Shown in pieces: positions 1-9,184 of a DNA stretch of 64,000 nucleotides. Both the position numbers and the translations under genes were made by a program. This DNA is from JAMQKA01 sp034521835 (GTDB taxonomy: Bacteria > Bacteroidota > Rhodothermia > Balneolales > Balneolaceae), in NCBI GenBank assembly GCA_034521835.1, contig JAXHMA010000003.1:496001-560000 (forward strand). The letters are read 5' to 3'. The first letter of the stretch is position 1, and each line of letters opens with the position of its first letter. The notes below the pieces were generated by a model that saw only the letters and a list, made by a program, of their open reading frames with translations, was not told the DNA's origin and did not search any database.

Positions 1-1253
1 GGGCGATGAACTTTTCCGGTTACGGGGCCACGCTCGTCCATTTGGATGAAAATGGTGAGCCAGTAACTCCGCTCTACAATTACCTGCGGGATTATCCCCA
101 AGAACTGCTTCATAAATTTTATGATACCTATGGTGGGCGCCGCCAGTTTTCTATTGAAACGGCATCCCCCCCCATGGGCATGCTCAATTCGGGATTACAA
201 CTCTATTGGTTAAAGCACCGAAAACCCCATCTCTTTAGCAGAATTAAACATACACTGCATCTCCCACAATACATCAGCTACCTGTTTAATAATAAAATTA
301 CCACCGAATTAACAAGCATTGGCTGCCATACGGGGTTATGGAATTTTAACACAAATAGCTATCATAGCTGGTTGAAAGACCAAGGTATACAGGACTTGCT
401 TCCTCCTCCGGAGCCGGTAAAAACCACCACGGGCTTTTCTGGACAAAACAAGGCGAATCTGGGAATCGGTATTGGCATACACGACAGTTCTGCAGCGCTG
501 GCTCCATATCTTGAAATCCTGGATGATCCATTTCTGCTGATATCGACCGGTACCTGGAGTATTTCCTTCAATCCGTTCAATGATAATCCGCTGACGTACG
601 ATCAGCTACAGCGTGACTGCCTCTGCTATTTGAATATCTACGGTGAGCAGGTTAAAGCTTCGCGGCTGTTTTTGGGACAAGAATACATGCACCAAAAGAA
701 GAAGCTGGAATCGCACTTCAATCGTGAGGCGACTGCGGCTGCTCCCGAAGTGGACAGAACGATGTTTGAGAAATTAATCAACGATGAGAATCCCTTGATA
801 AAATTACAGCTGGAGGAAGCTCACGGCTCCGGTCCGTATCCAGATTCTGACATGAGGATTTGGGATTTGAAGGAGTTCACCTCCTACAGTGAAGCCTACC
901 ACCAGCTTATGCTAGATCTTGTTTCCATCCAGGGCGACAGCATCGAGCTGATTGACAGTCCGCGTCAGATAGAAAACCTAATAGTGACCGGGGGTTTTAG
1001 CCAGAATGAGTTTTTCATGAAGCTACTGGCGACTCGATTCCCCGATCGCGAGGTCTATTCCGCCGAGTTGGGCAATGCCTCAGCATTGGGTGCCGCCATG
1101 GTCATTAGAGGAACTGATTCTTTTAAGGAAAGAAACCCAAAAGAATTACTCGGATTATCCCGTTTCGAGCCGATGGAAAGTTCTATTATTGAAAATTATC
1201 GCTGGCACGAGGCAAGTGCATACGGTCGGGAAGCAACAAACAGCAATCGCTAA
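1..1253 (+). CDS. FGGY-family carbohydrate kinase (rhamnulokinase/fuculokinase-like), 5' truncated by window edge
   Basis: ATP-dependent sugar kinase of the FGGY family, which phosphorylates ketoses such as L-rhamnulose or L-fuculose in the cytoplasm. The reading frame is open from the first bases. The N-terminal phosphate-1 segment expected in this family (a DxGT-type motif) is missing, so the gene starts outside the window and the ATG at position 6 is internal. About 415 residues are visible. The C-terminal ATPase half is present: a GTW segment near residue 180, VTGGFSQN near residue 327 and GNASALGAAM near residue 355. The gene lies 18 bases before lutA. A deoxysugar kinase next to lactate-oxidation genes fits L-rhamnose or L-fucose breakdown through lactaldehyde and lactate. 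The exact sugar cannot be read from the sequence. Confidence 0.85.
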   Translation, partial: AMNFSGYGATLVHLDENGEPVTPLYNYLRDYPQELLHKFYDTYGGRRQFSIETASPPMGMLNSGLQLYWLKHRKPHLFSRIKHTLHLPQYISYLFNNKITTELTSIGCHTGLWNFNTNSYHSWLKDQGIQDLLPPPEPVKTTTGFSGQNKANLGIGIGIHDSSAALAPYLEILDDPFLLISTGTWSISFNPFNDNPLTYDQLQRDCLCYLNIYGEQVKASRLFLGQEYMHQKKKLESHFNREATAAAPEVDRTMFEKLINDENPLIKLQLEEAHGSGPYPDSDMRIWDLKEFTSYSEAYHQLMLDLVSIQGDSIELIDSPRQIENLIVTGGFSQNEFFMKLLATRFPDREVYSAELGNASALGAAMVIRGTDSFKERNPKELLGLSRFEPMESSIIENYRWHEASAYGREATNSNR

Positions 1254-1271
1254 GTTTTTTGATATTTTTTA

Positions 1272-2003
1272 ATGCAAATTTCACTTTTTATTACATGTTT
1301 CAATGACACACTGTTTCCGGATACAGGTAAGGCGATGGTCCGACTTTTTGAACGACTTGGGCATTCCATCAATTTCCCGATGGAGCAGACCTGCTGCGGA
1401 CAAATGCACTACAATACAGGGTACCAGGAGGAGGCCATACCGCTGGTCCGGAAGTTTGTGGATGTTTTTGGCGATGCTGAAGCAGTGGTAGCACCTTCGG
1501 CCTCATGCGTGGCAATGGTACACGAATTTTATACCAAGGTGGCGCAGCGAGCGGAGGATACGGAACTAATCCAACAAGTAGAACAGCTTAAGCCAAGAGT
1601 GTTCGAACTGTCGCAGTTCTTAGTAGATGAACTTGGTGTTGAGGATGTTGGTGCCTACTACCCGCACCGCGTAACCTATCATCCCACCTGTCATTCTTTG
1701 CGGATGCTGAAGGTGGGTGATGCCCCGCAGACCCTGCTTCGCAATGTGCGAGGAATTGATTTGGTGGAGCTGCCCGGGGCAGAAGAATGCTGTGGTTTTG
1801 GAGGTACCTTTGCAATTAAGAACGCTGACACCTCTATGGCGATGCTGGGCGATAAAATTCGCCATATCAAAGAAACCGGAGCAGAAGTCTGCAGCTCAGC
1901 CGACAACTCCTGCCTGATGCATATCGGCGGGGCTTTGCAGCGACAACGCGCTGGTGTTAAAACGGTCCACCTGGCTGAAATACTTGCATCAACAGAAAAT
2001 TAA
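1272..2003 (+). CDS. lutA: LutA: lactate utilisation (Fe-S)-binding protein
   Basis: Subunit of the LutABC complex, which oxidises L-lactate to pyruvate in the cytoplasm. The 243-residue length is normal for LutA/YkgE. Two CCG-type cysteine motifs of the heterodisulfide-reductase-like family are visible: CCGQMH at about residues 41-46 and CCGFGG at about residues 173-178. Upstream cysteines at TCF (residue 9) and in HPTCH complete each set. It begins the lutABC run; lutB follows after 21 bases and lutC overlaps lutB. The ATG at 1272 is preceded by an A/T-rich stretch without a clear Shine-Dalgarno site, as is common in this bacterial group. Confidence 0.93.
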   Translation: MQISLFITCFNDTLFPDTGKAMVRLFERLGHSINFPMEQTCCGQMHYNTGYQEEAIPLVRKFVDVFGDAEAVVAPSASCVAMVHEFYTKVAQRAEDTELIQQVEQLKPRVFELSQFLVDELGVEDVGAYYPHRVTYHPTCHSLRMLKVGDAPQTLLRNVRGIDLVELPGAEECCGFGGTFAIKNADTSMAMLGDKIRHIKETGAEVCSSADNSCLMHIGGALQRQRAGVKTVHLAEILASTEN

Positions 2004-2024
2004 TGAATTGATAAAATCCCAAGT

Positions 2025-3470
2025 ATGAGCAAAGACTCGACACATACCACTGTATCTTCCACCTTTCAGGAATCGGCCAAGGCTTATCTTGAAGACACAC
2101 AACTGCGGCGGAATATCGGTCATGCCACCCAGACTATACGTGGAAAGCGGAAGGATACCGTAGAGGAGATGCCGGATTGGGAGGCACTTCGTGAAGCAGG
2201 AAGTACCATTAAAAAGCGCGTTATGCGTCATCTTGATTCCTACCTGTTGCAGCTTGAGGAATCGGTTCAGGAAGCCGGTGGAACGGTTCACTGGGCGCGT
2301 GATGCCGATGAGGCCAATCGAATAGTCGTGGATTTGGTGCAGCAGCAACAGGCGAAAGAAGCAGTCAAGGTAAAATCGATCACCACTGATGAGATTAAGT
2401 TGAATAAAGCGCTGGCGGCCAACGGTATACAAGCTCTTGAAACAGATCTGGCTGAGCTCATTGTACAGTTGGCAGGCGATGAGCCCTCTCATATTCTGGT
2501 GCCAGCTATCCACAAGAACAGGGCAGAAATTCGAGAGCTATTTATAAAGAAACTGGAAAACGAGGAGCTGAGTGATCGTCCTGAAGATCTGGCGGAAGCA
2601 GCTCGGCTATATTTGCGCAAGAAGTTTTTGAGTGCTAAAGTGGGAATCAGCGGCGCTAATTTTGCAGTGGCAGAAACAGGTACAGTGTCGGTTGTGGAGT
2701 CAGAGGGTAATGGCCGGATGTGTATTACGCTTCCCGAAACCCTTATTACCGTCATGGGTATTGAAAAGCTAATTCCTACCTGGCGCGATTTTGAAGTATT
2801 TATGCAGCTGTTGCCCCGCTCATCCACCGCCGAGCGGATGAATCCCTATAATTCTTTTTGGACGGGAGTTACCGAAGGCGACGGACCGCAGGAGTTTCAC
2901 CTCGTGCTGCTCGATAACGGTCGTACTAATGTGCTGGCAGATGAGATCGGGCGGCAAACCCTGAATTGCATCCGGTGTAGTGCCTGCCTGAATGTATGTC
3001 CTGTGTATGAGCGTACTGGAGGACATGCTTATAATTCGGTCTACCCGGGGCCGATCGGGGCAATTTTGACCCCGCAGCTTAAAGGTATAGAAGATGAGGG
3101 CCATGCCAGCCTGCCGTATGCTTCTACGTTGTGTGGTGCCTGTTACGAAGTTTGTCCCGTTAAGATCAATATTCCGGAAGTACTGGTTCATCTGCGTGGA
3201 AAGATTGTGGATGAGAAGAAGCGCAAAGGCGGAATCAGGCAAAAGTTAGACGAAGAGCATATTGGCATGAAGCTGATGGCACGTGCATTTAAAAACCGAT
3301 CTCGGTATGAACGGGCGCAGAAAATGGCGCGATTTGGGCAAAACCTTTTTGTTCGGGATGGCACAATTTCCAATCTGCCGGGTGAACTTTCCGGGTGGAC
3401 CGCCATGCGTGACCTTAAACCGATTCCCAGCCAAACATTCAGAGAATGGTGGAGGGAGCGCGATGAGTAA
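2025..3470 (+). CDS. lutB: LutB: lactate utilisation iron-sulfur protein
   Basis: Ferredoxin-type subunit of the L-lactate-oxidising LutABC complex. The protein is 481 residues, as expected for LutB/YkgF. The N-terminal two thirds is the LUD domain. It is followed by two 4Fe-4S cluster motifs: CIRCSACLNVCPVY at about residue 315 and CGACYEVCPV at about residue 369. Those cysteines pass electrons on to an as yet unidentified acceptor. The stop codon overlaps the lutC start by 8 bases, so the two are very probably translationally coupled. No irregularity in the reading frame. Confidence 0.95.
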   Translation: MSKDSTHTTVSSTFQESAKAYLEDTQLRRNIGHATQTIRGKRKDTVEEMPDWEALREAGSTIKKRVMRHLDSYLLQLEESVQEAGGTVHWARDADEANRIVVDLVQQQQAKEAVKVKSITTDEIKLNKALAANGIQALETDLAELIVQLAGDEPSHILVPAIHKNRAEIRELFIKKLENEELSDRPEDLAEAARLYLRKKFLSAKVGISGANFAVAETGTVSVVESEGNGRMCITLPETLITVMGIEKLIPTWRDFEVFMQLLPRSSTAERMNPYNSFWTGVTEGDGPQEFHLVLLDNGRTNVLADEIGRQTLNCIRCSACLNVCPVYERTGGHAYNSVYPGPIGAILTPQLKGIEDEGHASLPYASTLCGACYEVCPVKINIPEVLVHLRGKIVDEKKRKGGIRQKLDEEHIGMKLMARAFKNRSRYERAQKMARFGQNLFVRDGTISNLPGELSGWTAMRDLKPIPSQTFREWWRERDE

Positions 3471-4122
3471 CAGCAAGGATGAAATATTAAGAAGAGTCAG
3501 AAATGCGCTCTCCGGTGTACCGGAGGAAGAATCACCCGATGATGTTAACGTAAATCGTGATTACCACCAGGAAGGCGGCCTTAGCGGGGAAAAGCTGGTT
3601 AACCTGTTCGCAAAGCGGGTGGGTGAATACAAAGCACACGTTCATAAAGCAGGCTCAAGATCTATCAAGGAGATTGTGGATAGATCTTGTGAAATGCAAC
3701 AGGCGCATCAATTGGTGGTGCCCAACGGTTTTCCAACCAGGTGGTTACCCGCCTCAATTGAAATTTTATACGACAAACCCCAGGAGCAGCTAACCAATGA
3801 GGAACTGGACGGCTCCGACGGGGTGATTACAACCTGTGCCTTGGCCATTGCGCAAACCGGTACCATCGTGCTGGATGCAGGACCAGGACAGGGACGGCGT
3901 GCCCTTACACTGCTACCTGATTATCACCTCTGCATCGTCCGGGAAAGCCAGATCGTAGAGCTGATTCCTGAGGCGTTTGCTCATTTCGAAAAACAGGTAA
4001 AAAAAGAAGGTCGACCAATCACATTTATTTCTGGACCTTCAGCCACCTCGGATATCGAGCTGAATCGTGTGGAGGGGGTCCACGGTCCACGTCGCCTGGA
4101 GGTACTTATAGTACCCGGCTAG
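3463..4122 (+). CDS. lutC: LutC: lactate utilisation LUD-domain protein
   Basis: Third member of the LutABC lactate oxidation complex. The frame is open for 180 bases further upstream, inside lutB. The ATG at 3463 is preferred because it gives the family's typical N-terminus (MSNSKDEILRRVRNAL), the usual length of 219 residues, and an 8-base overlap with the end of lutB. The LUD domain is recognised by the central segment TTCALAIAQTGTIVLDAG and by LPDYHLCIV. It ends the lut operon; the esterase gene starts 31 bases later on the same strand and may be co-transcribed. Confidence 0.92.
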   Translation: MSNSKDEILRRVRNALSGVPEEESPDDVNVNRDYHQEGGLSGEKLVNLFAKRVGEYKAHVHKAGSRSIKEIVDRSCEMQQAHQLVVPNGFPTRWLPASIEILYDKPQEQLTNEELDGSDGVITTCALAIAQTGTIVLDAGPGQGRRALTLLPDYHLCIVRESQIVELIPEAFAHFEKQVKKEGRPITFISGPSATSDIELNRVEGVHGPRRLEVLIVPG

Positions 4123-4153
4123 TAAATTGAACAAATTATAGACTTAAAAAATT

Positions 4154-5047
4154 ATGAAAATAAAACTTTTACGATTAGGGATAGTAATACTGCTTATTTG
4201 GGCCGTAAGCTCTATCTCCGCGCTGGCACAAGGAGGCGAAATCAGGGAAAGTCTCACGTTTAACAGTGATCTCTTAAACAAAGATGTGGAATACAGCATC
4301 TATCTGCCCGCGGCTTATGAAGCTACAAATCGAAACTATCCGGTTCTGTACCTGCTGCACGGTTTTTCAGATGATGAAACCGGGTGGACCCAGTTTGGCC
4401 AAGTCAAGAAAATAGCAGATAAGCTGGCTGATAATGTGGATGTTTCGGATATGATTATCGTGATGCCGGATGCCGGTGTGAGTTGGTATATCAACAGTAG
4501 TGATGGACAGACGATGTACGAAGATTTTTTTGTGGAAGAGTTTATCCCCATGATTGATGAAGAATATCGCACACGCGGCAGCAAGGAGTTTCGTGCCGTT
4601 GCAGGTCTGTCTATGGGCGGATATGGCACCATGATTATGGCCCTGAAGCACCCTGACCTATTTTCAGCAGCGGCCCCGTTGAGCGCGGGAATTTTGACGA
4701 ACAAAGAGATCATAGATATGCCGCAAGAAAATTGGGAGAATGTATTTGCCGTTCCCTTTGGAAAAGGGCTGGAAGGGAAGGACAGGCTGACCGACCATTA
4801 CCAGCAAAACTCAATTCTGCAGTTGATAGAGACGGGTAATGCAGATTCCCTCAATAGTGTTAGCTACTATATAGACTGTGGGGATGATGATTTTTTGATT
4901 AAAGGTAACATGGAGCTACACAGCCGCATGATAGACAAGGATATTGACCACGAATTCCAGGTCCGTGATGGGGGGCATACCTGGGAGTATTGGCGTACAG
5001 CGCTACCCGAAGTACTTAAGTTTGTGAGTCAAAGCTTTCACAGGTAG
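4154..5047 (+). CDS. Secreted esterase of the alpha/beta-hydrolase (esterase D-like) family
   Basis: Predicted exported hydrolase of 297 residues. A Sec signal peptide covers about residues 1-25 (basic start, hydrophobic core, cut after ALA). The fold is that of the putative-esterase family, which includes feruloyl and acetylxylan esterases. Visible motifs are LLHGFSDDETGW near residue 68 (oxyanion region), GLSMGGYG near residue 150 (nucleophile serine), DCGDDDF near residue 238 (acid) and GGHTWEYW near residue 273 (catalytic histidine). Placed between lutC and carbohydrate-degrading genes, it may remove acyl decorations from a polysaccharide. The substrate is inferred from context only. Confidence 0.85.
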   Translation: MKIKLLRLGIVILLIWAVSSISALAQGGEIRESLTFNSDLLNKDVEYSIYLPAAYEATNRNYPVLYLLHGFSDDETGWTQFGQVKKIADKLADNVDVSDMIIVMPDAGVSWYINSSDGQTMYEDFFVEEFIPMIDEEYRTRGSKEFRAVAGLSMGGYGTMIMALKHPDLFSAAAPLSAGILTNKEIIDMPQENWENVFAVPFGKGLEGKDRLTDHYQQNSILQLIETGNADSLNSVSYYIDCGDDDFLIKGNMELHSRMIDKDIDHEFQVRDGGHTWEYWRTALPEVLKFVSQSFHR

Positions 5048-5118
5048 TCGGGTAAAAACAGTTGCAAGAGTTATAGACTAATTTTTTAAATAAATCAGAA
5101 TTACAAAATATTGAAACT

Positions 5119-5580
5119 ATGAAAATAGTAGACCTCGAGAAGACCGAAGGCAAAACGTTTCCAGCACGACGGTTGACCAAGAATATTGCGGGAGGAAGTT
5201 CCGACATTCAGGCCGAGAACTTTTCCCTGGGTTTTGTTACGCTGGAACCGAAGGGCGGCCAGGTGCCTTGGCATAATCATCCCCAGGAAGAGATTTATAT
5301 GATCCTGGAGGGAACCGGGGAGATCTGCCTGGGTGAAGAGAAGCAGGATATAACTGGAGGACAGACGGTCTATATTCCGTCCAATGAGTTTCATCAGCTA
5401 ACAAATGTGGGGGATGAACCACTCAAGTTTGTGTATTGCTACGGTCCGGCCGGAGATGTAGACCACTGGAAGCAGGAGTTGAAAGGCACCTTGCCCAAAG
5501 CAGGAGAAGATGTACCACCGCTACCGGAAGGCGCTTGGCCCCAGTGTACCGAGCCCGCTGAAGAGTACAAAAACAATTAA
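5119..5580 (+). CDS. Cupin-domain protein
   Basis: Small single-domain cupin of 153 residues, cytoplasmic (no signal peptide). The first cupin motif is seen as WHNHPQEEIYMILEGTGE (about residues 54-71) and the second as TVYIPSNEFHQLTNVG. Two histidines and a glutamate in the first motif and one histidine in the second form a normal metal site. Cupins next to uronate and deoxysugar genes are often isomerases, epimerases or sugar-sensing proteins, but the sequence does not decide between these. It sits in the catabolic run, 30 bases upstream of the Gfo/Idh/MocA gene. Confidence 0.85.
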   Translation: MKIVDLEKTEGKTFPARRLTKNIAGGSSDIQAENFSLGFVTLEPKGGQVPWHNHPQEEIYMILEGTGEICLGEEKQDITGGQTVYIPSNEFHQLTNVGDEPLKFVYCYGPAGDVDHWKQELKGTLPKAGEDVPPLPEGAWPQCTEPAEEYKNN

Positions 5581-5610
5581 TTTAATTATCAGAAAGGAAA
5601 GGACAGGAAG

Positions 5611-6777
5611 ATGGCGGATCAGGATCAGTTAACGACGCACAACGTAGGCATAATTATGAACGGTGTAACCGGGCGAATGGGTACCAACCAGCATCTGCTA
5701 CGCTCCATCGTGCCAATTATAGAACAGGGTGGGGTCAGGATCAGCGAGGATGAGGTAATCATGCCCAAACCGGTGCTGGTAGGTCGAAATGCGGTGAAAC
5801 TCAAGAAACTATGCGAGCAGACCGGCATAGGAAAGTGGACTACTGATCTGGATAAGGAACTCGAAGACCCTGATAACATTATCTATTTTGATGCCCTGCG
5901 CACCGATTTGCGGCCCCCTCATATTAAAAAAGCGATAGCCGCCGGCAAGCATATTTATTGTGAAAAACCAACAGCACTCAATACTTCTGACGCCCTGGAG
6001 CTTCATCATATTGCTGAAGAAGCGGGAATCAAGCACGGGGTTGTACAGGATAAATTATGGCTGCCAGGCCTCGCTAAATTAAGGCAGCTCAGGGAACAGG
6101 ACTTCTTTGGGCAGATTCTCTCCGTCAAGGCCGATTTTGGTTACTGGGTCTTTGAGGGAGAGACCATCGCCCCGCAGCGTCCTTCATGGAACTACCGGGA
6201 AGAGGATGGCGGCGGCATTATCCTGGATATGTTCTGCCACTGGCGCTATGTGCTGGATAATATTTTTGGGGAGGTTAAACGGGTATCCTGCCTGGAAACG
6301 ACCCATATCGATAAGCGTTACGAAGAGGATGGAACGCCGTATAAGGCGACAGCCGATGATGCTGCCTACGCCATTTTTGAGCTGGAAGATAATATTATTG
6401 CCCAGTTCAATTCCTCCTGGACTACCCGCGTGCGTCGCGATGATCTGGTGACTTTCCAAGTGGATGGAACCAAAGGATCGGCCGTGGCAGGATTGCGCAA
6501 AGCGTGGATTCAGCCCCATTCTGCAACCCCCAAACCAGTATGGAATCCCGATGTTGATTCCGACCATAATTTTTTTGATGATTGGATTGAAATGCCGAAC
6601 CAGCAGGAGTTTGATAACGCTTTCAAAATTCAGTGGGAGCTGTTTCTCCGCCACGTAGTCAAAGACGAACCGTTCCGATGGAATCTGTTGGAGGCAGCCA
6701 AAGGCGTGCAACTGGCCGAAATAGGGTATGAAGCCTCCAAAAAACGGGAGTGGATCGATATCCCAACGTTGACCTGA
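5611..6777 (+). CDS. Gfo/Idh/MocA-family NAD(P)-dependent oxidoreductase
   Basis: Sugar or sugar-acid dehydrogenase/isomerase of 388 residues. The N-terminal Rossmann domain begins at about residue 11 with GIIMNGVTGRMG, a slightly unusual nucleotide-binding loop. The family's catalytic lysine is in CEKPTAL (near residue 118). The C-terminal domain carries a DMFCHW segment that matches the position of the conserved histidine. Spacing to the cupin before it (30 bases) and the GH88 gene after it (37 bases) supports one operon. It probably acts on the monosaccharide released by the GH88 hydrolase; the substrate is not identifiable from sequence. Confidence 0.88.
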   Translation: MADQDQLTTHNVGIIMNGVTGRMGTNQHLLRSIVPIIEQGGVRISEDEVIMPKPVLVGRNAVKLKKLCEQTGIGKWTTDLDKELEDPDNIIYFDALRTDLRPPHIKKAIAAGKHIYCEKPTALNTSDALELHHIAEEAGIKHGVVQDKLWLPGLAKLRQLREQDFFGQILSVKADFGYWVFEGETIAPQRPSWNYREEDGGGIILDMFCHWRYVLDNIFGEVKRVSCLETTHIDKRYEEDGTPYKATADDAAYAIFELEDNIIAQFNSSWTTRVRRDDLVTFQVDGTKGSAVAGLRKAWIQPHSATPKPVWNPDVDSDHNFFDDWIEMPNQQEFDNAFKIQWELFLRHVVKDEPFRWNLLEAAKGVQLAEIGYEASKKREWIDIPTLT

Positions 6778-6814
6778 TATCAGAACGTAAAATCATATAA
6801 AAAACCAAGTTCGC

Positions 6815-8200
6815 ATGGACATTCGGAATGACATTTCAGTATCCGACCTGGAACGATTACTTGCTAATTTTTGGGAGATATCCGCACAAAAAATCCGCCT
6901 GATCCGCAAGGAGTATGATCCTTCGCAGGGATCACCGGTTTTTACCGAAGCGGGCAAATACACAACACGCGGGTGGACAGAGTGGACCCAGGGCTTCCAG
7001 TTTGGATCAGAGCTGATCCAGTTTGATGCCACCGACCAGCAGGAGTTCCTGGAGTGGGGAAGAGACGCCACACTCAACAAAATGGCCCCTCACATAACCC
7101 ACATCGGTGTTCACGATCACGGGTTTAACAATGTGAGTACTTATGGCGCCCTTCGAAGGCTGTCTTATGAAGGTAGAATTAATGCCGGCAGATGGGAGCA
7201 GCATTTTTATGATCTGGCTCTAAAAAGTACCGGGGCGGTACAGGCCTCGCGGTGGACCGAAACGTCTGATGGAGGGGGATTTATCTACTCTTTTAACGGA
7301 CCACATTCGCTGTTTGTGGATACTGTTCGTACGCTGCGTGCCCTGGCGCTTAGCTACAGCCTGGGCCACCAGTTGTTTGGTGAACAAGATAAGCAGATAT
7401 CCTTGCTAGATCGGCTTATTCAACATGCGCGCTCCACAGCCGAATTCAGCGTCTATTATGGAGAAGGCCGGGATGCCTATGATGTGCGCGGACGAACAAC
7501 GCACGAGGCAGTTTTTAACGTGAAAAACGGCGTATTCAGATGCCCCAATTCACAACAGGGATACTCTCCGTTCTCAACCTGGACCAGAGGTCTGGCTTGG
7601 GCGATGTGCGGTTTCCCGGAACAGCTCGAGTATATTAAGGTACTTGAAGATGAGGAGCTGGAGCCGTTTGGTGGACGAGAAGAGATTGAATCGATGATGC
7701 TAAAAGCCGCCACTGCCACCTGCGATTTTTACATTGAAAACAGCTCGCAGGATGGCATCCCATACTGGGATACCGGGGCGCCAGAATTACACAACCTGGG
7801 GGATTATACCAGCTCACCGGCCGATCCCTATAATGATTTTGAGCCGGTAGACAGTTCTGCAGCGGCCATAGGTGCACAGGGGTTGCTGCGTCTTGGTCAC
7901 TACCTGCAATCGAGTGGAGAGCAGGAAAAAGGAGAAAAATACTGGCAGGCTGGTCTGACGGTCGCCGAAACGCTGCTTGACGAACCCTATTTGAGTACCG
8001 ATCAGAATCACCAGGGCTTGCTGCTCCATTCAGTATATCACCGCCCGAACGGGTGGGATTATATCCCCGAAGGAAAAAAAATCCCCTGTGGAGAGTCAAG
8101 CATGTGGGGCGATTACCATATGCGGGAACTGGTACTTTATCTCCATAGAATGGCAAATGATGAATCCTATTACACTTTTTTTAACGGAATAGAAAAATAA
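6815..8200 (+). CDS. Glycoside hydrolase family 88, unsaturated uronyl hydrolase
   Basis: Protein of 461 residues related to unsaturated glucuronyl hydrolases (GH88, with GH105 as the close alternative). These remove the 4,5-unsaturated uronic acid that polysaccharide lyases leave at chain ends. Segments typical of the alpha6/alpha6-barrel family are WTRGLAWAMCGF (about residue 256), VDSSAAAIGAQGLL (about residue 346) and the C-terminal GESSMWGDYHMRE. No signal peptide is seen, so it is probably cytoplasmic and acts on imported oligosaccharides. It is followed after only 9 bases by the SDR gene. Its presence implies an acidic polysaccharide substrate such as ulvan, pectin or a glycosaminoglycan. 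Confidence 0.85.
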   Translation: MDIRNDISVSDLERLLANFWEISAQKIRLIRKEYDPSQGSPVFTEAGKYTTRGWTEWTQGFQFGSELIQFDATDQQEFLEWGRDATLNKMAPHITHIGVHDHGFNNVSTYGALRRLSYEGRINAGRWEQHFYDLALKSTGAVQASRWTETSDGGGFIYSFNGPHSLFVDTVRTLRALALSYSLGHQLFGEQDKQISLLDRLIQHARSTAEFSVYYGEGRDAYDVRGRTTHEAVFNVKNGVFRCPNSQQGYSPFSTWTRGLAWAMCGFPEQLEYIKVLEDEELEPFGGREEIESMMLKAATATCDFYIENSSQDGIPYWDTGAPELHNLGDYTSSPADPYNDFEPVDSSAAAIGAQGLLRLGHYLQSSGEQEKGEKYWQAGLTVAETLLDEPYLSTDQNHQGLLLHSVYHRPNGWDYIPEGKKIPCGESSMWGDYHMRELVLYLHRMANDESYYTFFNGIEK

Positions 8201-8209
8201 TTCAAATAT

Positions 8210-8985
8210 ATGCGACCTGTAGCACTTGTAACCGGCGGTTCGAGGGGTATCGGACTGGCGATATCGAAGAAGTTAACCGACAACGGCTATGATCTTGCAT
8301 TCAACGGCGTGCGGCCCGAAAATGATGAGGGCGTGCAGGAAACCTTTGAGAAGCTGAACTCCGGCGATGCCGAGGCCATTTATTGCCAGGGAGATATTAG
8401 CAAGCGAGAGGATCGGGAATCGGTTATCAGTAAAATAAGATCTCACTTTGGCCGGCTGAATCTGCTGGTTAATAACGCCGGGGTGGCCCCGAAAGAGCGC
8501 CAGGATCCCCTCATTGCCACCGAAGAGAGTTATGACCGTGTGATGAGTATCAACCTGAAAGGGCCGTACTTTTTAACGCAGGCTGTTGCTCGTTGGATGG
8601 TAGACCAAAAAGAGCAAGATGATTCTTTGAAGCCACACTGGTAACAGTAGGTTCTATTTCAGCTACCGTGGTTTCGCCCAAACGCGGAGAGTATTGCATC
8701 TCCAAAGCGGGTCTGGCCATGCACAATAAAATCTGGGCTGTCCGGCTGGCGGAATACGATATTCCAGTTTATGAGGTGCGTCCGGGTATCATAAAAACAG
8801 ATATGACCTCGGCAGTGACCGAAAAGTATGATAAACTGATCTCCGAAGGATTGACCGTGCAAAAACGGTGGGGACAACCAGAAGATGTAGGCAAAGCCGT
8901 GCTTTCTCTGGCACAGGGTGACTTTCCTTATTCTACCGGCGATGTGATGATGATAGATGGCGGTTTAACACTTGAGCGGTTGTAA
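8210..8985 (+). pseudogene. SDR-family oxidoreductase (3-ketoacyl-ACP reductase-like), one frameshift
   Basis: Short-chain dehydrogenase/reductase. The N-terminal part has the cofactor motif TGGSRGIG (residues 7-14) and LLVNNAGVAP. The C-terminal part, in another frame, has YCISKAGL (the YxxxK active site), RPGIIKTDM and a terminal MMIDGG. The two parts join cleanly if one base is restored near 8630, where a run of three C appears to have lost one. The whole would be about 258 residues, normal for the family. It may be intact in the organism (see the frameshift finding). Likely role: dehydrogenation or reduction of a sugar acid in the same pathway as the preceding GH88 gene. Confidence 0.8.
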
Positions 8986-9184
8986 AGAAGTTTGGACATT
9001 TTTGGCAAATGTTTAATGAGCTATTTAAACATGAGGTACATATAAATAAATAATCTTATTACGATAGATTTTAAGTACCGTCTTAGGTTAGATAAACTAG
9101 ATTATCTGCAAACTAAAACGGCTAACTAAAATATGAATTTGGATGGCATAATGATATTGTGCCCTTACTTTAAAAAAAGATAAT

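Noticed and set aside
1989..2513. Long antisense frames inside lutB and many other genes
   Set aside because: They overlap well-supported genes on the other strand, have no family resemblance and no start context.
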